Shown here piece by piece: positions 1 through 10,492 of a stretch of DNA of 64,000 nt (its first letter is position 1; every line of letters starts with the position of its first letter). This stretch comes from Diospyros lotus (taxonomy: Eukaryota > Streptophyta > Magnoliopsida > Ericales > Ebenaceae). The notes beneath the pieces are model-generated. The model was not told the DNA's origin. It was given only the letters and a program-made list of their open reading frames with translations, and made no database searches. The stretch is taken from NCBI RefSeq assembly GCF_014633365.1, contig NC_068348.1, positions 13,286,311-13,350,310 of the forward strand. The letters run 5' to 3'. The translations under genes and the position numbers were made by a program.

Positions 1-120
1 TAATAAAAATGCCAATCCCACCAATGAGAACACATCTTGACATAATAACACTAGTATTAATTCCAAGTACTTCAAACATCTGCAATTCAACAATGTTACT
101 TAAGATTCCTATAAAACTAA
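1..120. repeat. Direct repeat, copy 1 (cut by window edge)
   Basis: This stretch recurs 1181 bases downstream at 1182-1301 in the same orientation with about a dozen mismatches (roughly 90% identity by eye). The first copy touches base 1, so its true left edge lies outside the window. The sequence is AT-rich and non-coding in appearance. Confidence 0.8.
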
Positions 121-1181
121 ATCATATTTAACTACAAACTACTTATCCAAACAGACTCAAAGTTACAACAGCCAAAAATATAACAAAAATTTGGGAACAA
201 AGGAGACTACATTATCAGTGCCATCGTCGTGAAAATTGCAAGGATAATAGCTCACATGGTCAAAATTATCTCCTATCATAGAACTAAGTTGTCATAAGTT
301 ATTATGAAATAATGCTATAGACGGATTATACTTGGTTAGATCTTGCTTTGTGAAGGCGCTATCAACTAAAACATATATCAATATTGAGTTACTCACCAAC
401 GTCTTATGCAAGGTGTGGCAAGTAATATATGTGACTCAATTTATTTGAAACGATAAGTATGTATAACCTACATGGTACCCTTTATAATATACCCCTTACG
501 GCAGCATAACCTCCAAGCATCAATAAAGAATTCCTCTCACTAAGACCAGGATGTGGGACATATTTCTCCAAGGCATGCAATCCAAGTGTTAGTAATAATG
601 GTCGTGATGATGGCAATGAAACACCTATGAACATATTACATATGAGAAGTTTTTTCCAAGTTCATATAATCTCCCTAATGAACCTCATGTGGGAAGCATG
701 ATTAACCATTGAATAATCATGGTCCAAATAATAATCCAATAAGCAAGGATAATGAACTTATGCTACTATCTCTATCACCCTAAAAAAGAATGTGTATTTG
801 TACAGTAATGTGACATCTGTACAATTTCATTTAGCCACAAAATCACAACTTCTCGCTAACCAAAATGAAAAATTATGGAGACAGCAAGAATCACAATTAT
901 TTAAATAAAAGGAAAGTAAAAGAAAAATAATTATGGGTGAATCTAAGTTCTTAAATAAAAGCATAGCATATTAAAGTTTTTGTAAGTTCAAAAAACTCGG
1001 GAGGATAACATCTATCAATGGTATTTAGAAAAACAAAATCCACGAGGGAATCAGAACAGCATTCTATGAAGAATAAATGTTCTAGAAACTTTAGAATTCT
1101 GAAAGAAATACTTAAAGAGGCACAATCCAACACCCATACCGGTTCCTCCAACAATGGAAATATTTTATGTGACAAGGCATA
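121..1181. other. AT-rich interval, no gene recognised
   Basis: AT-rich sequence between the two direct repeats. A minus-strand reading frame at 951-1271 is hydrophobic (many L, F, V, C) and overlaps the second repeat; I recognise no family in it and treat it as chance. Confidence 0.5.
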
Positions 1182-1301
1182 GACTAAAAATGCATATCCC
1201 ACCAATAATAACACATGTTGATATAATAACACTAGTATGAATTCCATGTACTTCAAACATCTGCAATTCAACAGTGTTACTTAAGATTCCTATAAAACCA
1301 A
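1182..1301. repeat. Direct repeat, copy 2
   Basis: Matches 1-120 at a fixed offset of 1181 bases, ending in the same 'ataaaac' stretch. It is either a local duplication or two copies of a dispersed repeat. Confidence 0.8.
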
Positions 1302-3900
1302 TAGACATAGATGCAAATCTCCTTTTTCTCCTCCAAGTCATGTGGTATCAAGTAGATTCCTTAGTAATGGAACCATCTTATATTATAGAAATACTACCAA
1401 CTTAAAGGCTCATGACCTATCTAAATACCTGTAATCAACTTTTCATGCATATCATGCGCCCTAAAATTAAGGGTCCAAGGAGATATGACACTTCGACGCA
1501 CCCGCACTGGATTTCATACTGAGTTCATGTACTAAAGATTTGATTGGTATGTAATTCAACATTCAAAAAACTAGTCGAAACTACTAAATATTTATGCGTA
1601 GCTATAGTGAAGAAAATGTTATATCCTAGTGCAAAAGGGCAACATCATGGAAGAAGTGCAAATTAATATCTCCAACTTCCCCGTCAGGCTGCTAAAGGGA
1701 AGATTTATGCTCTTAAGGGAAGACTCCAAACTTCAAAAGATAGGTGTTCATGTAAAATGCTACCAATGGAAGCAATCAGAGATGATTTCTTGCACCATTG
1801 TCCTAAGAAAACTTCCAAAAGGACACAGAAGGCATAGGTTGTTCAAACTTGCCAGCTTGAATATCATCAAACACTGCATGACATCCTTCCATCTTCTCCA
1901 TTCTTAACCTACACCCTTCAAACATCCTTGCAAAAGCATCAACCGCTTTATCCGATGCACCAAAAATTATCTCATTAATATACATACAGCAGTGCTGGCC
2001 TGTTACACCAACAGAACTGATCTAGTCCTATTGTACCAAGCTTTCCAGCTTTCTTTGTCTTTCACCTAACTTCAGCAACCAATTTCCTCAAGAAGCCGAG
2101 TGGAACGTCAATGACAATTGATAGGGACCCTTCACTGCTAGAATCTAGTCACAAGGATGATAAAATAAAAAGAAAAAAGAAAAAACCAAGGCTAAGATTG
2201 GAGCAGAGAATAAAGACCTAAGGCGAATGTAGTAACTTCTTTTTCTGAATATGAGGAAAACTTGAGTTGTCATATGGAGTAGCATCTGTGATTGCCTCAT
2301 CATCTTTGGTATAGGAAATGCTAGCTCTCTTCTCAGTTAATGACTGTAGGTATCCAGTTAAGGACGATCTTCCTGAAATAAGTCTGTCAAGAGAACTAGC
2401 AAAAACTGAATTCTGACTCAAGCAGAGGGAAAAAAACATCCAAGAATCTAGCAGTTGTCACCTACACAATCCACATACAATATTAGCAAACATGATCATT
2501 ACCAAGGCCAAGAAGTGGAAGAAATATTCTAACTAAGCTGATATGGTTAACGAGAACAAATACAACATAAGTAATATCAAAGAAGGAACTTCTAACGACT
2601 CTCCAGTGTGCTTGTTTCCAGCTTCAAATAAATTATCTCCTTTAACAGAAGAACGTTCTGATATAATCTGGTTGGAACCAAACCATTACTTCTTTGTAAT
2701 GAATTCGGACATACAATTGTGAACCTTGTCAGTAGTCATAAACCCACTCAATTACCTCCAAAGTCAAATGAAAGATCATTAAATATTATTAAGCAGGTTA
2801 AAGTTATGATATAGTCAATTCAAGAAATCCTGTATTATTAAGCAAGGCCACTAGAAGCAGGGATACAACAACCTTTCCTAACACGAACAACCTCAAGAAA
2901 TCCTGAACTAGACAGAGAATGAGATACTGAAATCAAAACCCCCATGACATAATCGATACCGAGATGCATCAAGAAATCATCACACCTAGACAATGAAAAA
3001 TAGCAAGGAGAGGCTGATGCCAAACCAGAATTTCACCTTAAGCTTGATTGCACTGAATATTTAAAAATAGGAACATGACATTGGAGACCCAATTCTTCCA
3101 ATTAAGTTCAACCACATTTTCCTATGGAAAGATAAATAACAAACTGCTTCTCCTCAACTCAAACCACTCATCCTTTAGGACAGCCTTCAAACTATCAAAG
3201 ACAGCATGGAGACGCCAAAGAAGACATGGGTTACTTTATCTCCAACCCCACCTTAAACTAACTTCAATAAATGAAGACCCAAAAATGCGATCAGGAGTAG
3301 AACTCATGAAAACAGAAGATCACCTGATACTTCCAATCTGCCCAAAGCAATCACACATCATTACCTGACCCCCTAACACCATGAGCCTTAAATTCTAGAA
3401 GCCAACTCACAAATTGCATACCAAATGCTGCTCTTACGATCTCATTGTCTTGTATGTCAATTTGAACAAATAAGCTATACCAGCATGCGAAAACCATCGA
3501 CGGAAGCAATCAAAGTACAAAGAGACAGAGAGAGAGAGGACCTGCCGAAATCGAACTCTCAAATTGCATTTTTGCTACTAAAATGGCTTATTGCCTGAAC
3601 GCGTTCGTTGTGTCTACAAAGATGGAGAATTCTCTCATGACGATGTAATTGCCAAACCCTAGTAAGAGCGGCGAACCTCTTTGGGCGATGGGTTTCAGAC
3701 AAAGACTATGGGAGATAGTGAGAGAGACAGAGAGAGAGAGAGAATGGAAGGTTAATAGAAAATATATATTATAGAATTCGGCTCTGGCCTTGGAGAAAGG
3801 AAATGTGACCTGCAAGTGAGGCTGTGTGTTGTCTCGAAGAGGCGCGAGGGAAAAGAACTGGCAAATTCTATACTGGTGTGGGATGGCTTCGAGAGAATGT
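1302..3900 (-). other. Possible minus-strand gene remnant or non-coding transcript locus
   Basis: The right end looks like a plant 5' region read on the minus strand: CT/GA microsatellites at 3528-3540 and 3726-3742, and a telo-box (TAGGGTTT on the minus strand) at 3654-3661. Leftward lie short minus-strand open stretches that could be exons: 2218-2412, after a plausible acceptor, with a charged C-terminus, and 1803-1985, which contains the string FARMFEGCRLRMEKMEG. None matches a family I can name, none is long, and no continuous spliced frame could be built. It may be a decayed gene, a UTR-rich locus or coincidence. Confidence 0.25.
3654..3661 (-). promoter_or_regulatory. Telo-box (TAGGGTTT) in a possible 5' region
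   Basis: AAACCCTA on the plus strand. This motif is common just downstream of transcription starts in plant housekeeping genes. It lies between two CT-rich tracts, as in many plant 5' UTRs. On its own it is weak evidence of a promoter. Confidence 0.3.
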
Positions 3901-5933
3901 ATTTAGCCCTTGGGTTTCACGTAAAGCTGGATCCATATTATATACCTCCTGTGCAAAGGTTATAAATTGAAGAAAGTTAGGTCAAAATAAATCATGGTAG
4001 TGGAAAGTCTTTCTATGAATATAAATTTATTTTCTTAGGAAGCTTAGGGATACATCGACTAAGCTGATTAATATTACTTTCATATGAGAGAGGGGGATAG
4101 AGAAATTATATGATTTCTTCACCAATCAATCACTTGCAATGTTGGTTGACAACACATTCCCATATAATGACCTAAATACCCACAACCCTCTTCACTATTT
4201 TTCTTCTCCCAGATATATATATGTATAATTTATTAAATATTATTGTATGTATTCTGTGTATGTTTGAATGAGAACTGCCTGATGAAGCCAAGGCAGAGGA
4301 ACTGGACATGGCTGAATGCCCTGGCGTCGCCATCCACAGAAGAAATCCTCTTCTTGCTGTTACCACTCCATGCCTGTGCTAAGTTTAGTTTTCCGCTATT
4401 TCATGAAGCTTATTTTCAAGATCCGTACTCTGTCATAATTATCCCCTTAACTGTGTTCAATGTGTTATGTGGTTTGAAGAACCTTTTTTTTTTTTTTTGT
4501 CTTATTTTTACCTCTCAGTTCAATTGTGGCTTAGTACCACACTCATTGTAAGGAACCAAATCTCATTCAAACTTAAGCACCAAATCCCATTTTGTGTATT
4601 TTGTGTATGTATGTATCCTGTATATGTATATATATTTTTATGTAGAACGTGTATATGTATTCTGTGTAACTCCATTTCCTATATTCTGTGTAAACTCCAT
4701 TTCGTGTAACTCCATAGGAAATTTCGCGTAACTCCATTTCGTATATTTTGTGCGTGTCTTTTTTCTGTGTGTATATTTATGAAAAATCTGTGTATATATA
4801 TTTAACATATATTAACATACGTTAAATATATTTAACATCTATTAACAAAGAGAATGAGTAACTTATATATAAAAATAACTTACATTTACGTCAGAATGAA
4901 TAATCATAGGGGCTTTGAGAATGGATCATAAGGTAGTTTCAATTTTAGATCCCTTGAACATAGCATGAGAATGCGTAGGGGTTGTTCATCATCTTTTCCC
5001 TTGAATACTAAAGAACACCGTTAAAGTAAATTTGTTAAATAGTTGTTATTTACAGTCCCGAAATAATATTTAATATCATGCTCAAAACAATATATTAAAT
5101 AGATTAAATAGTTGTTCGTCATCTTCGTTTTGTTTACCAAAAAACAATAAGTTTGTCGACACTAAAATACAAACAACTTTTTAAGAAGTGATTTGGAAAA
5201 TCAATTGTTTTTCATTGCTCTTATAAACTGCATGAGTAAACTAATAAACTAATAAGTTTCTGACGTGGCTGAATGAGTATCTTATATTTACGTGAATGAG
5301 TAACCGTGCATTTTAATCTTAATCTTAATATTATTTACATTGAGTTGAGCTATGATTTATTTTTAATCTTAATATTATTTATACTGAGTTGAGCTATGAT
5401 TTAATTATAATGTATGATGATTATAAACAACTAAAAGCAGACTCTTCATAAAATAAAATATAAAAATAATTCTTATAATTTATGTAGGACGATTTCTCTA
5501 TTTTTTGATTTCTTATATAGTTATAATTTGATGTCAGTAGCACTAATTGGTGTGCATTTTAATTTTTGATTTCATTTAGATTGCAGAGTACTGGTTGTTG
5601 TGTATTATTTGATATTTAATTTTTTTTTATATTTGATTCTTTTGGAATTGTATAGTATAGGCTGATAATTAATTATAGAATATAGGTTGAAATTATAAAA
5701 CCCAGGTTGCTTTATTATATTGACTGATATTTTTTTGTAAAATACAAATTGAAATCTTTTTGTTTATACAATAACTTTATATTCATTGTTTGATAATTTT
5801 GTGTTTAAGAACTATATATATTGTCTTCAAACACGTGATATAAGCGAGTTTAGGTTCTTAATTTAATATGTATCCAAGTTCAATGCTTGATTATTTTTGC
5901 ATTTAAATTCAATGTTCGATATTTTTAGTTGCA
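3901..5933. other. AT-rich intergenic DNA, possibly the body of a Helitron
   Basis: No gene recognised. It holds a T-tract at 4486-4498, an irregular GTAT/'taactccat' repeat zone (about 4590-4800) and a 44-base tandem duplication at 5321-5403. A Helitron 3' end closes the stretch at 5962, so an unknown part of it may be that element. No convincing Helitron 5' TC end was found. A plus-strand stretch at 4272-4380 reads like an exon in one frame (LPDEAKAEELDMAECPG), but I cannot assign it. Confidence 0.5.
5321..5403. repeat. 44-base tandem duplication, about 1.9 copies
   Basis: The unit contains 'cttaatattattta' followed by 'gagttgagctatgattta'. The copies start at 5321 and 5365 and differ at only a few bases. 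No function is suggested. Confidence 0.8.
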
Positions 5934-5962
5934 CCGTGCCTTCAGGCACGGATTATCCCTAG
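5934..5962 (+). mobile_element. Helitron 3' terminus (hairpin plus CTAG end)
   Basis: CCGTGCCTTCAGGCACGG (5934-5951) is a perfect 8-base-pair stem with a 2-base loop. Eleven bases after it comes the terminal CTAG (5959-5962), followed by T. A GC-rich palindrome about 10-12 bases before a CTRR end, with insertion between A and T, is the diagnostic 3' structure of plant Helitrons. No RepHel protein is visible upstream, so the element is non-autonomous or truncated. Its 5' end could not be placed. Confidence 0.85.
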
Positions 5963-6350
5963 TACATATATATATGTAAAACAACAACAGAGGCAAGGAA
6001 AGCTTTTTCCAATTTGCTAAACATTATTTTTTTTATTATTTTCTCATTCAAACATTGCTAACAAAAAGTTTCATTCATATCTTAAATTCGATAACATAAT
6101 TCCAACTAAAGATGATTAACCATGATTGTCTAATAACGTAATTCCAATCAAAGCCTAATAAAGTTATTTTTTTCCAGTGTGAAAGGTATGTAATATTTGC
6201 GGCTTAATTCCTTTTTTTCATTTTTTTTCCTGCAACAATATGTGTTTTGTTCATGTTTGCAATTGTTTTTGGTTTTTTTCTTATATTTATACTTGTGTTG
6301 TTGTTTGCTATGAGTTGGCCATATGACACGATATAGGTTTAAACTTGCAG

Positions 6351-6764
6351 GAAATGGCTTGAAAAAATGATTCCGTCAATGAAATAACGGCTTTGAAGGA
6401 AAATTGGAAGATTAAAGTTAGCGTAGTTCAGATATGAAACCTACCAAGTTTCAACAAGTCTAATGAAATCAATAATGTTGAGTTGGTTCTGATGGATGAA
6501 AAGATATGACAATCTATGATACGATAGAATATTTTGTTAGTTATGCATCTTTACTTAAACAAAAATTGTGTCCATTAAGGTGACAAAATCCAAGCATTCA
6601 TCAAGAAAGCTGTTACTTGTAATTTTAAGTGGTTGGTTAAAGAAAGATCAGTTTACATAATCACAAATTTTGGAGTTGGCCAAAATAATGGATATCGCAC
6701 CGACCAACCCGACACTCATTCAAGAGGACTGAGAGATTCCAAAGTATGGCTTTGTTTTCATACC
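6351..6764 (+). pseudogene. RPA70/DUF223-like pseudogene, 5' part
   Basis: After a plausible acceptor (ttgcag ending at 6350) comes an ATG at 6354 and a frame with several stops. The translation keeps the signature of plant replication protein A 70 kDa-like (DUF223) proteins: LPSFNKSNE, then VELVLMDEK, then, in shifted frames, IQAFIKKAV, VYIITNFGVGQNNGYRT. In intact family members this is the first OB-fold, which binds single-stranded DNA. Here it has in-frame stops (for example the third codon) and frameshifts, and it is cut at 6764 by Copia-1. It resumes at 34085. Such genes are abundant and decayed in plants and are often linked to Helitrons. Confidence 0.7.
6760..6764. repeat. Left target-site duplication of Copia-1 (ATACC)
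   Basis: ATACC abuts the left LTR start (TG at 6765) and is repeated at 34080-34084 right after the far LTR. This 5-base duplication defines the outer element despite its 27 kb span. Confidence 0.95.
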
Positions 6765-7508
6765 TGTTAGGGATACAAAGAGTATAGATGCGTGTGTTAT
6801 ACAGAAATAACTTGTTTGATACTAGAAAACCAGTTCTAACCCACTACAGAACAAGAAACGTAAACTACAACATTTAACTATTATTATAACAGTTGATATT
6901 ATTGGCAATAGAAGCTTATAACCAACAACAACAAATGAGCAATAACAGATGTTACTAGACCAAAACGACAAGATGGAGAAGATGGTTGAACAACAACGCT
7001 CGCAGCTGGAATGGCAAGGAAACAAGAACAAAACTTCTGGAACGTGGAAGAGGCAGGAACAAAAGTAGGTTGAGTAGCATTGTCCTGAAGACAGTTACCG
7101 CCCTGCGCCGGCAGCAAGCAAATTGTGGCGACTGTCTCAGCAGGATGAAACGACCTCTCCGGTGAACGATAGCCACGAACAATCGAAGCTAGCAGAACTA
7201 AAAAAAATGGACTTGTTCTCAGTGATGGAAACTCAAGAAGACCAAGTTCCTTTCCACAAACTCAAAGAAACTTAGGGAGATATATATAAGCTAAAAGAAC
7301 TTGGGAACCAAGCAAAGCTTGAACTTGGAGACCAAGCAAAGAAGAACTTGGAGACCAAGTAAGACTAGAAGACCTTGGAGATGAAGGAAAGACGTGGAAT
7401 GACTTTGCAAGACTTAGCAATAAAGGAAAGACTTGCAAAGACTTAGGGAAGACTTCCAAAGACTTAGCAAGTAAGGAAAACCATACACACACACACTCAC
7501 TCCCAACA
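6765..7508 (-). repeat. Copia-1 3' LTR (left)
   Basis: Begins TGTTAGGG and ends CCCAACA on the plus strand, 744 bases. On the minus strand the next inward bases are a polypurine tract (CATATGGGGGAT, 7509-7520), which marks this as the 3' LTR of a minus-strand element. A CA microsatellite (about 7489-7497) lies near the outer LTR start in element orientation. Confidence 0.92.
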
Positions 7509-7978
7509 ATCCCCCATATGAGTGCGTGTGTGCGGAAAACAAACAAAACGACATGAAATCACTAAGAGCAAATAAATAAGTTATGCATCAACAAGGTGTT
7601 TTTGGACTTGAACCTTCCTTAGTGAATGTCTATTGAATTTACCGAAGAAATAGTGAGACTAGCTCTTGAACTATCCTTCTGAAGGTAAATCGAGATAATA
7701 GACATCACACATAACATGTCTTGACCCACTGAGTTCTATACAATTGTGTCCATTTTGGTCTTGGACAGCATCCTCAGTTTCATGAGAGCTCTAGAGAACC
7801 CAAGCCATTGAATAGTTCTCATAGAAGCGACCTCACTTCTACTCTTACATAGGGAAGCATTGACTAAGAGTATCCTATCACTACTCCTCTTATTTCAAGA
7901 TATTAATCTTCCCTTTAACGTCGATAGGACACACTCTTCAATTTCTGAGACATGGGGAGAAACTAAAAGTTTCATAGT
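7509..7978 (-). pseudogene. Copia-1 internal region, 3' end (polypurine tract and 3' untranslated part)
   Basis: Aligns closely to 42371-42840 of Copia-2, the untranslated stretch between the pol stop and the 3' LTR. It begins at the polypurine tract and stops abruptly at 7978, where Gypsy LTR-A starts. About 317 bases of Copia sequence (equivalent to 42841-43157) are missing before Copia-1 resumes at 16560. Confidence 0.9.
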
Positions 7979-10492
7979 GTAACGACCCGCTCCCACTTAC
8001 GGGCGCCACCGGTAAATAATCGACCAGATTACTCACCCGACAACCACAACTGAAGGGTTGGACTATGTTTCAACAGGAAACGCCCTAGGTGGGAACTAGG
8101 CTTCGTCCTTCCCTTCACTCCACTCAGGAATCGGTCCCAACTCAAATAAGAAAAATCCAGCGGACCAAGACCCGAAACCTAAGTGAGCTTCACCTCTCTT
8201 CAGCTCACCCTATAGCAAGCCAGAGCTGACCCAGGCACAAAGCTAGCATACAAACACTTCGCTGAGTATTGGGGATTTATGAGAACATACCTTGCTGATC
8301 TTGACTCGGTCCGAAACTTGGCTTTACCGACTATGCCACATTCAACAAGCAATCTCACAATCATCTATCACACTTTGATGATTACACAATTAAATACATT
8401 TAAGCTCAATGACATAGACATTTACTCACAAGGGTATACATACACCACGCCCCCTGGCTACATACAAGCAATATTAAAAATACATAAATCGGGCAATTCA
8501 GTTAGTTGCCACAACGGCCTCCCGGCACCATCCCTGCTTGCATCCGGACTTGCATCATCTACACATGAGGTAAAACCTCATGAGTCATAAAGACTCAGTA
8601 AGGGTGCAATGCATGTAAATATGAGTATAATCATGTTTATGTATGCCAAATGCATGCAAATGAGGCTAGGCTCACACATCCTCACAACCCACTAAGGTTT
8701 GAGGCATCAACCTATCAGCCCCCACCACTAGTCCTCCTTATGGCCATAGGTCCACTAGGTCTTGCATCACACAAGATATAACCACTACATGCCAATGCAA
8801 CATAAAAACATTATCAAACACATTTACCAACTTGCAAGGCCACCTCCACATGGGGCCATCCCTTACCTGGCTCGAAGCCTCATCCCTACCTAGGCGAGAA
8901 CGCCAGCCCGAACTCGAGCTCTCTAGGATCACCGCCTTTTCGTTCGAATCTAGAGGCAAACACACAAAAACCCAACTCCATTAACATTCGGCATTAACCC
9001 AACGCCCTCGATTTCGCCACACATTGCAAAATCACCATCAACATTATTTCCAAACAACGAACCACGGCATACATCAGCCGTTTAATAATTTCCAACCACC
9101 CCGACACGGGATTAAATCCCACAATATTACACAATTCAATGACTCACATAAAGGAAGTATTCCAAAAAGAATTAATTTACTTACCTCGGTTAAATCGAGA
9201 AGAGAAAATCGATTAATCGCCCACGCCGACGTTGCTTCCCGAGCTACCATCACATGCTCGAAATCCCATTCTCGAGCTTCCGGTATGCTCTACAAGCCTC
9301 AATATAATTTACAGGACCTTTCCCCAATTTTCTGGAATTTTTCGGGATTTTTCCCCTATTTTTCCAGATTTTTCTCATTTTCTATTTTCTTTCTTCTTTT
9401 TTTTTCCTTCTTTCTCTTCTCCTTTCTTTCTCCCGCGCGCGGCCACTGTTCTTCTTCCTTCTTCTCTGGCGCGCGCACAGCGCCTGTGCGCGCCTCCTGC
9501 CACTGCCGCGGCTCCACCAGCCCACGCCGCAGCTCCGGCCACCACCGCCAGCCGCTCCTAAGCATCACACGAACGCCAGCCGTCGGCCATCACTGCCGCG
9601 GCTGGCTTCCCTGCGCGCTGCAACACCAGCGTGCGCGACTGCCATGGCCGCACTAGGCCAGCTCCGCCGCTGCTGCCTCTGGCTCCCCTTGCCGATGCTG
9701 CCGGCCGCACCATGCCCGCCACCTCGAGCTGCCGAGGGCCGCCTCTGCCTCGGCCATGGCCATCACTGGCCGCTGCCCGACGCCGCTCCAGCTTCATTCG
9801 TCGGCTTCAATGGCAGCTTCTCCCATGGCCGAACTCGGCCGGCTCTCTCTCTTGATCTCTATCTCGCACTCTCACTCGAGATCTCTCTCTCAATCGCTCG
9901 AACGCTCTCTTCCGAGTTCTCTGCCTCCCTCTCTGATTTTTGAAATAGCCGAGGCACATTTAGGAAGCTTCAAGGAAGCTTCCTCACGCGCACTCACTCA
10001 TATATATATATATAATACACAAACTAATTTAATTCCCCAATTTCACATTAACCCCACTTAAGCAATTTAAATTACACTTGGGGATTTCTATAATTGCACT
10101 TGGACCCTTTAAGCTTTAATTAATTATTATTAAAGCCTCACGATAACTTGATTTCTCTACAATTAATTGCCGACACCTACTCGGGAATATCGATTTCGTC
10201 CCTACGCCTGCGTGGGACCTCTATTCGACCCGAAACCACTTAAGGGTTGCTTTACTCAGAAAACCGAACCACCCCTAGGCTCCCCTCAGCTTCCAGGAGG
10301 TCCCCTCCAACTATTCGGTATTGGCACCCACTCGGGCTTATACAGAATTTATTCCGAAAATTCTTCCTGGTCGGACCGCTGTCAACCTCCTTAATCTCAT
10401 CTCGAGACGCTCATCAATCTCTTGTCCTCTTCCCTGGACATCCAAGTCCCGAGGCACTCCTATCCGCCCATTCGGTAATTTTTATTAATTAA
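7979..10492 (-). mobile_element. Gypsy-type LTR-A, truncated at its 5' end
   Basis: On the minus strand this is the same LTR family as solo LTR-B (19316-) and LTR-C (57469-59938). It ends in GGGTCGTTACA (plus: TGTAACGACCC at 7979) and shares the stretches around 'ccccaatactcagcgaagtg', the 'gactcatgaggttttacc' region and the 'gacttggatgtccagg' region. About the first 85 bases of the LTR are missing: at about 10492-10500 it passes straight into a truncated pol frame. The reading frames inside (for example 9024-9656) come from GC-rich, low-complexity LTR sequence and are not genes. Confidence 0.85.

Noticed and set aside
951..1271. 106-codon hydrophobic minus-strand frame
   Set aside because: Composition follows AT-rich DNA, overlaps a dispersed repeat, and no homology is recognised.
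3075..3368. 97-codon plus-strand frame
   Set aside because: No domain and no codon-usage signal; opposite to the more gene-like strand of this region.
4172..4551. Exon-like stretch with LPDEAKAEELDMAECPG
   Set aside because: Short, without supporting splice context or a family I can name; kept only as a note.
9024..10061. Long overlapping reading frames on both strands
   Set aside because: They lie in the GC-rich, pyrimidine-biased centre of LTR-A and are not conserved in frame in LTR-B or LTR-C.
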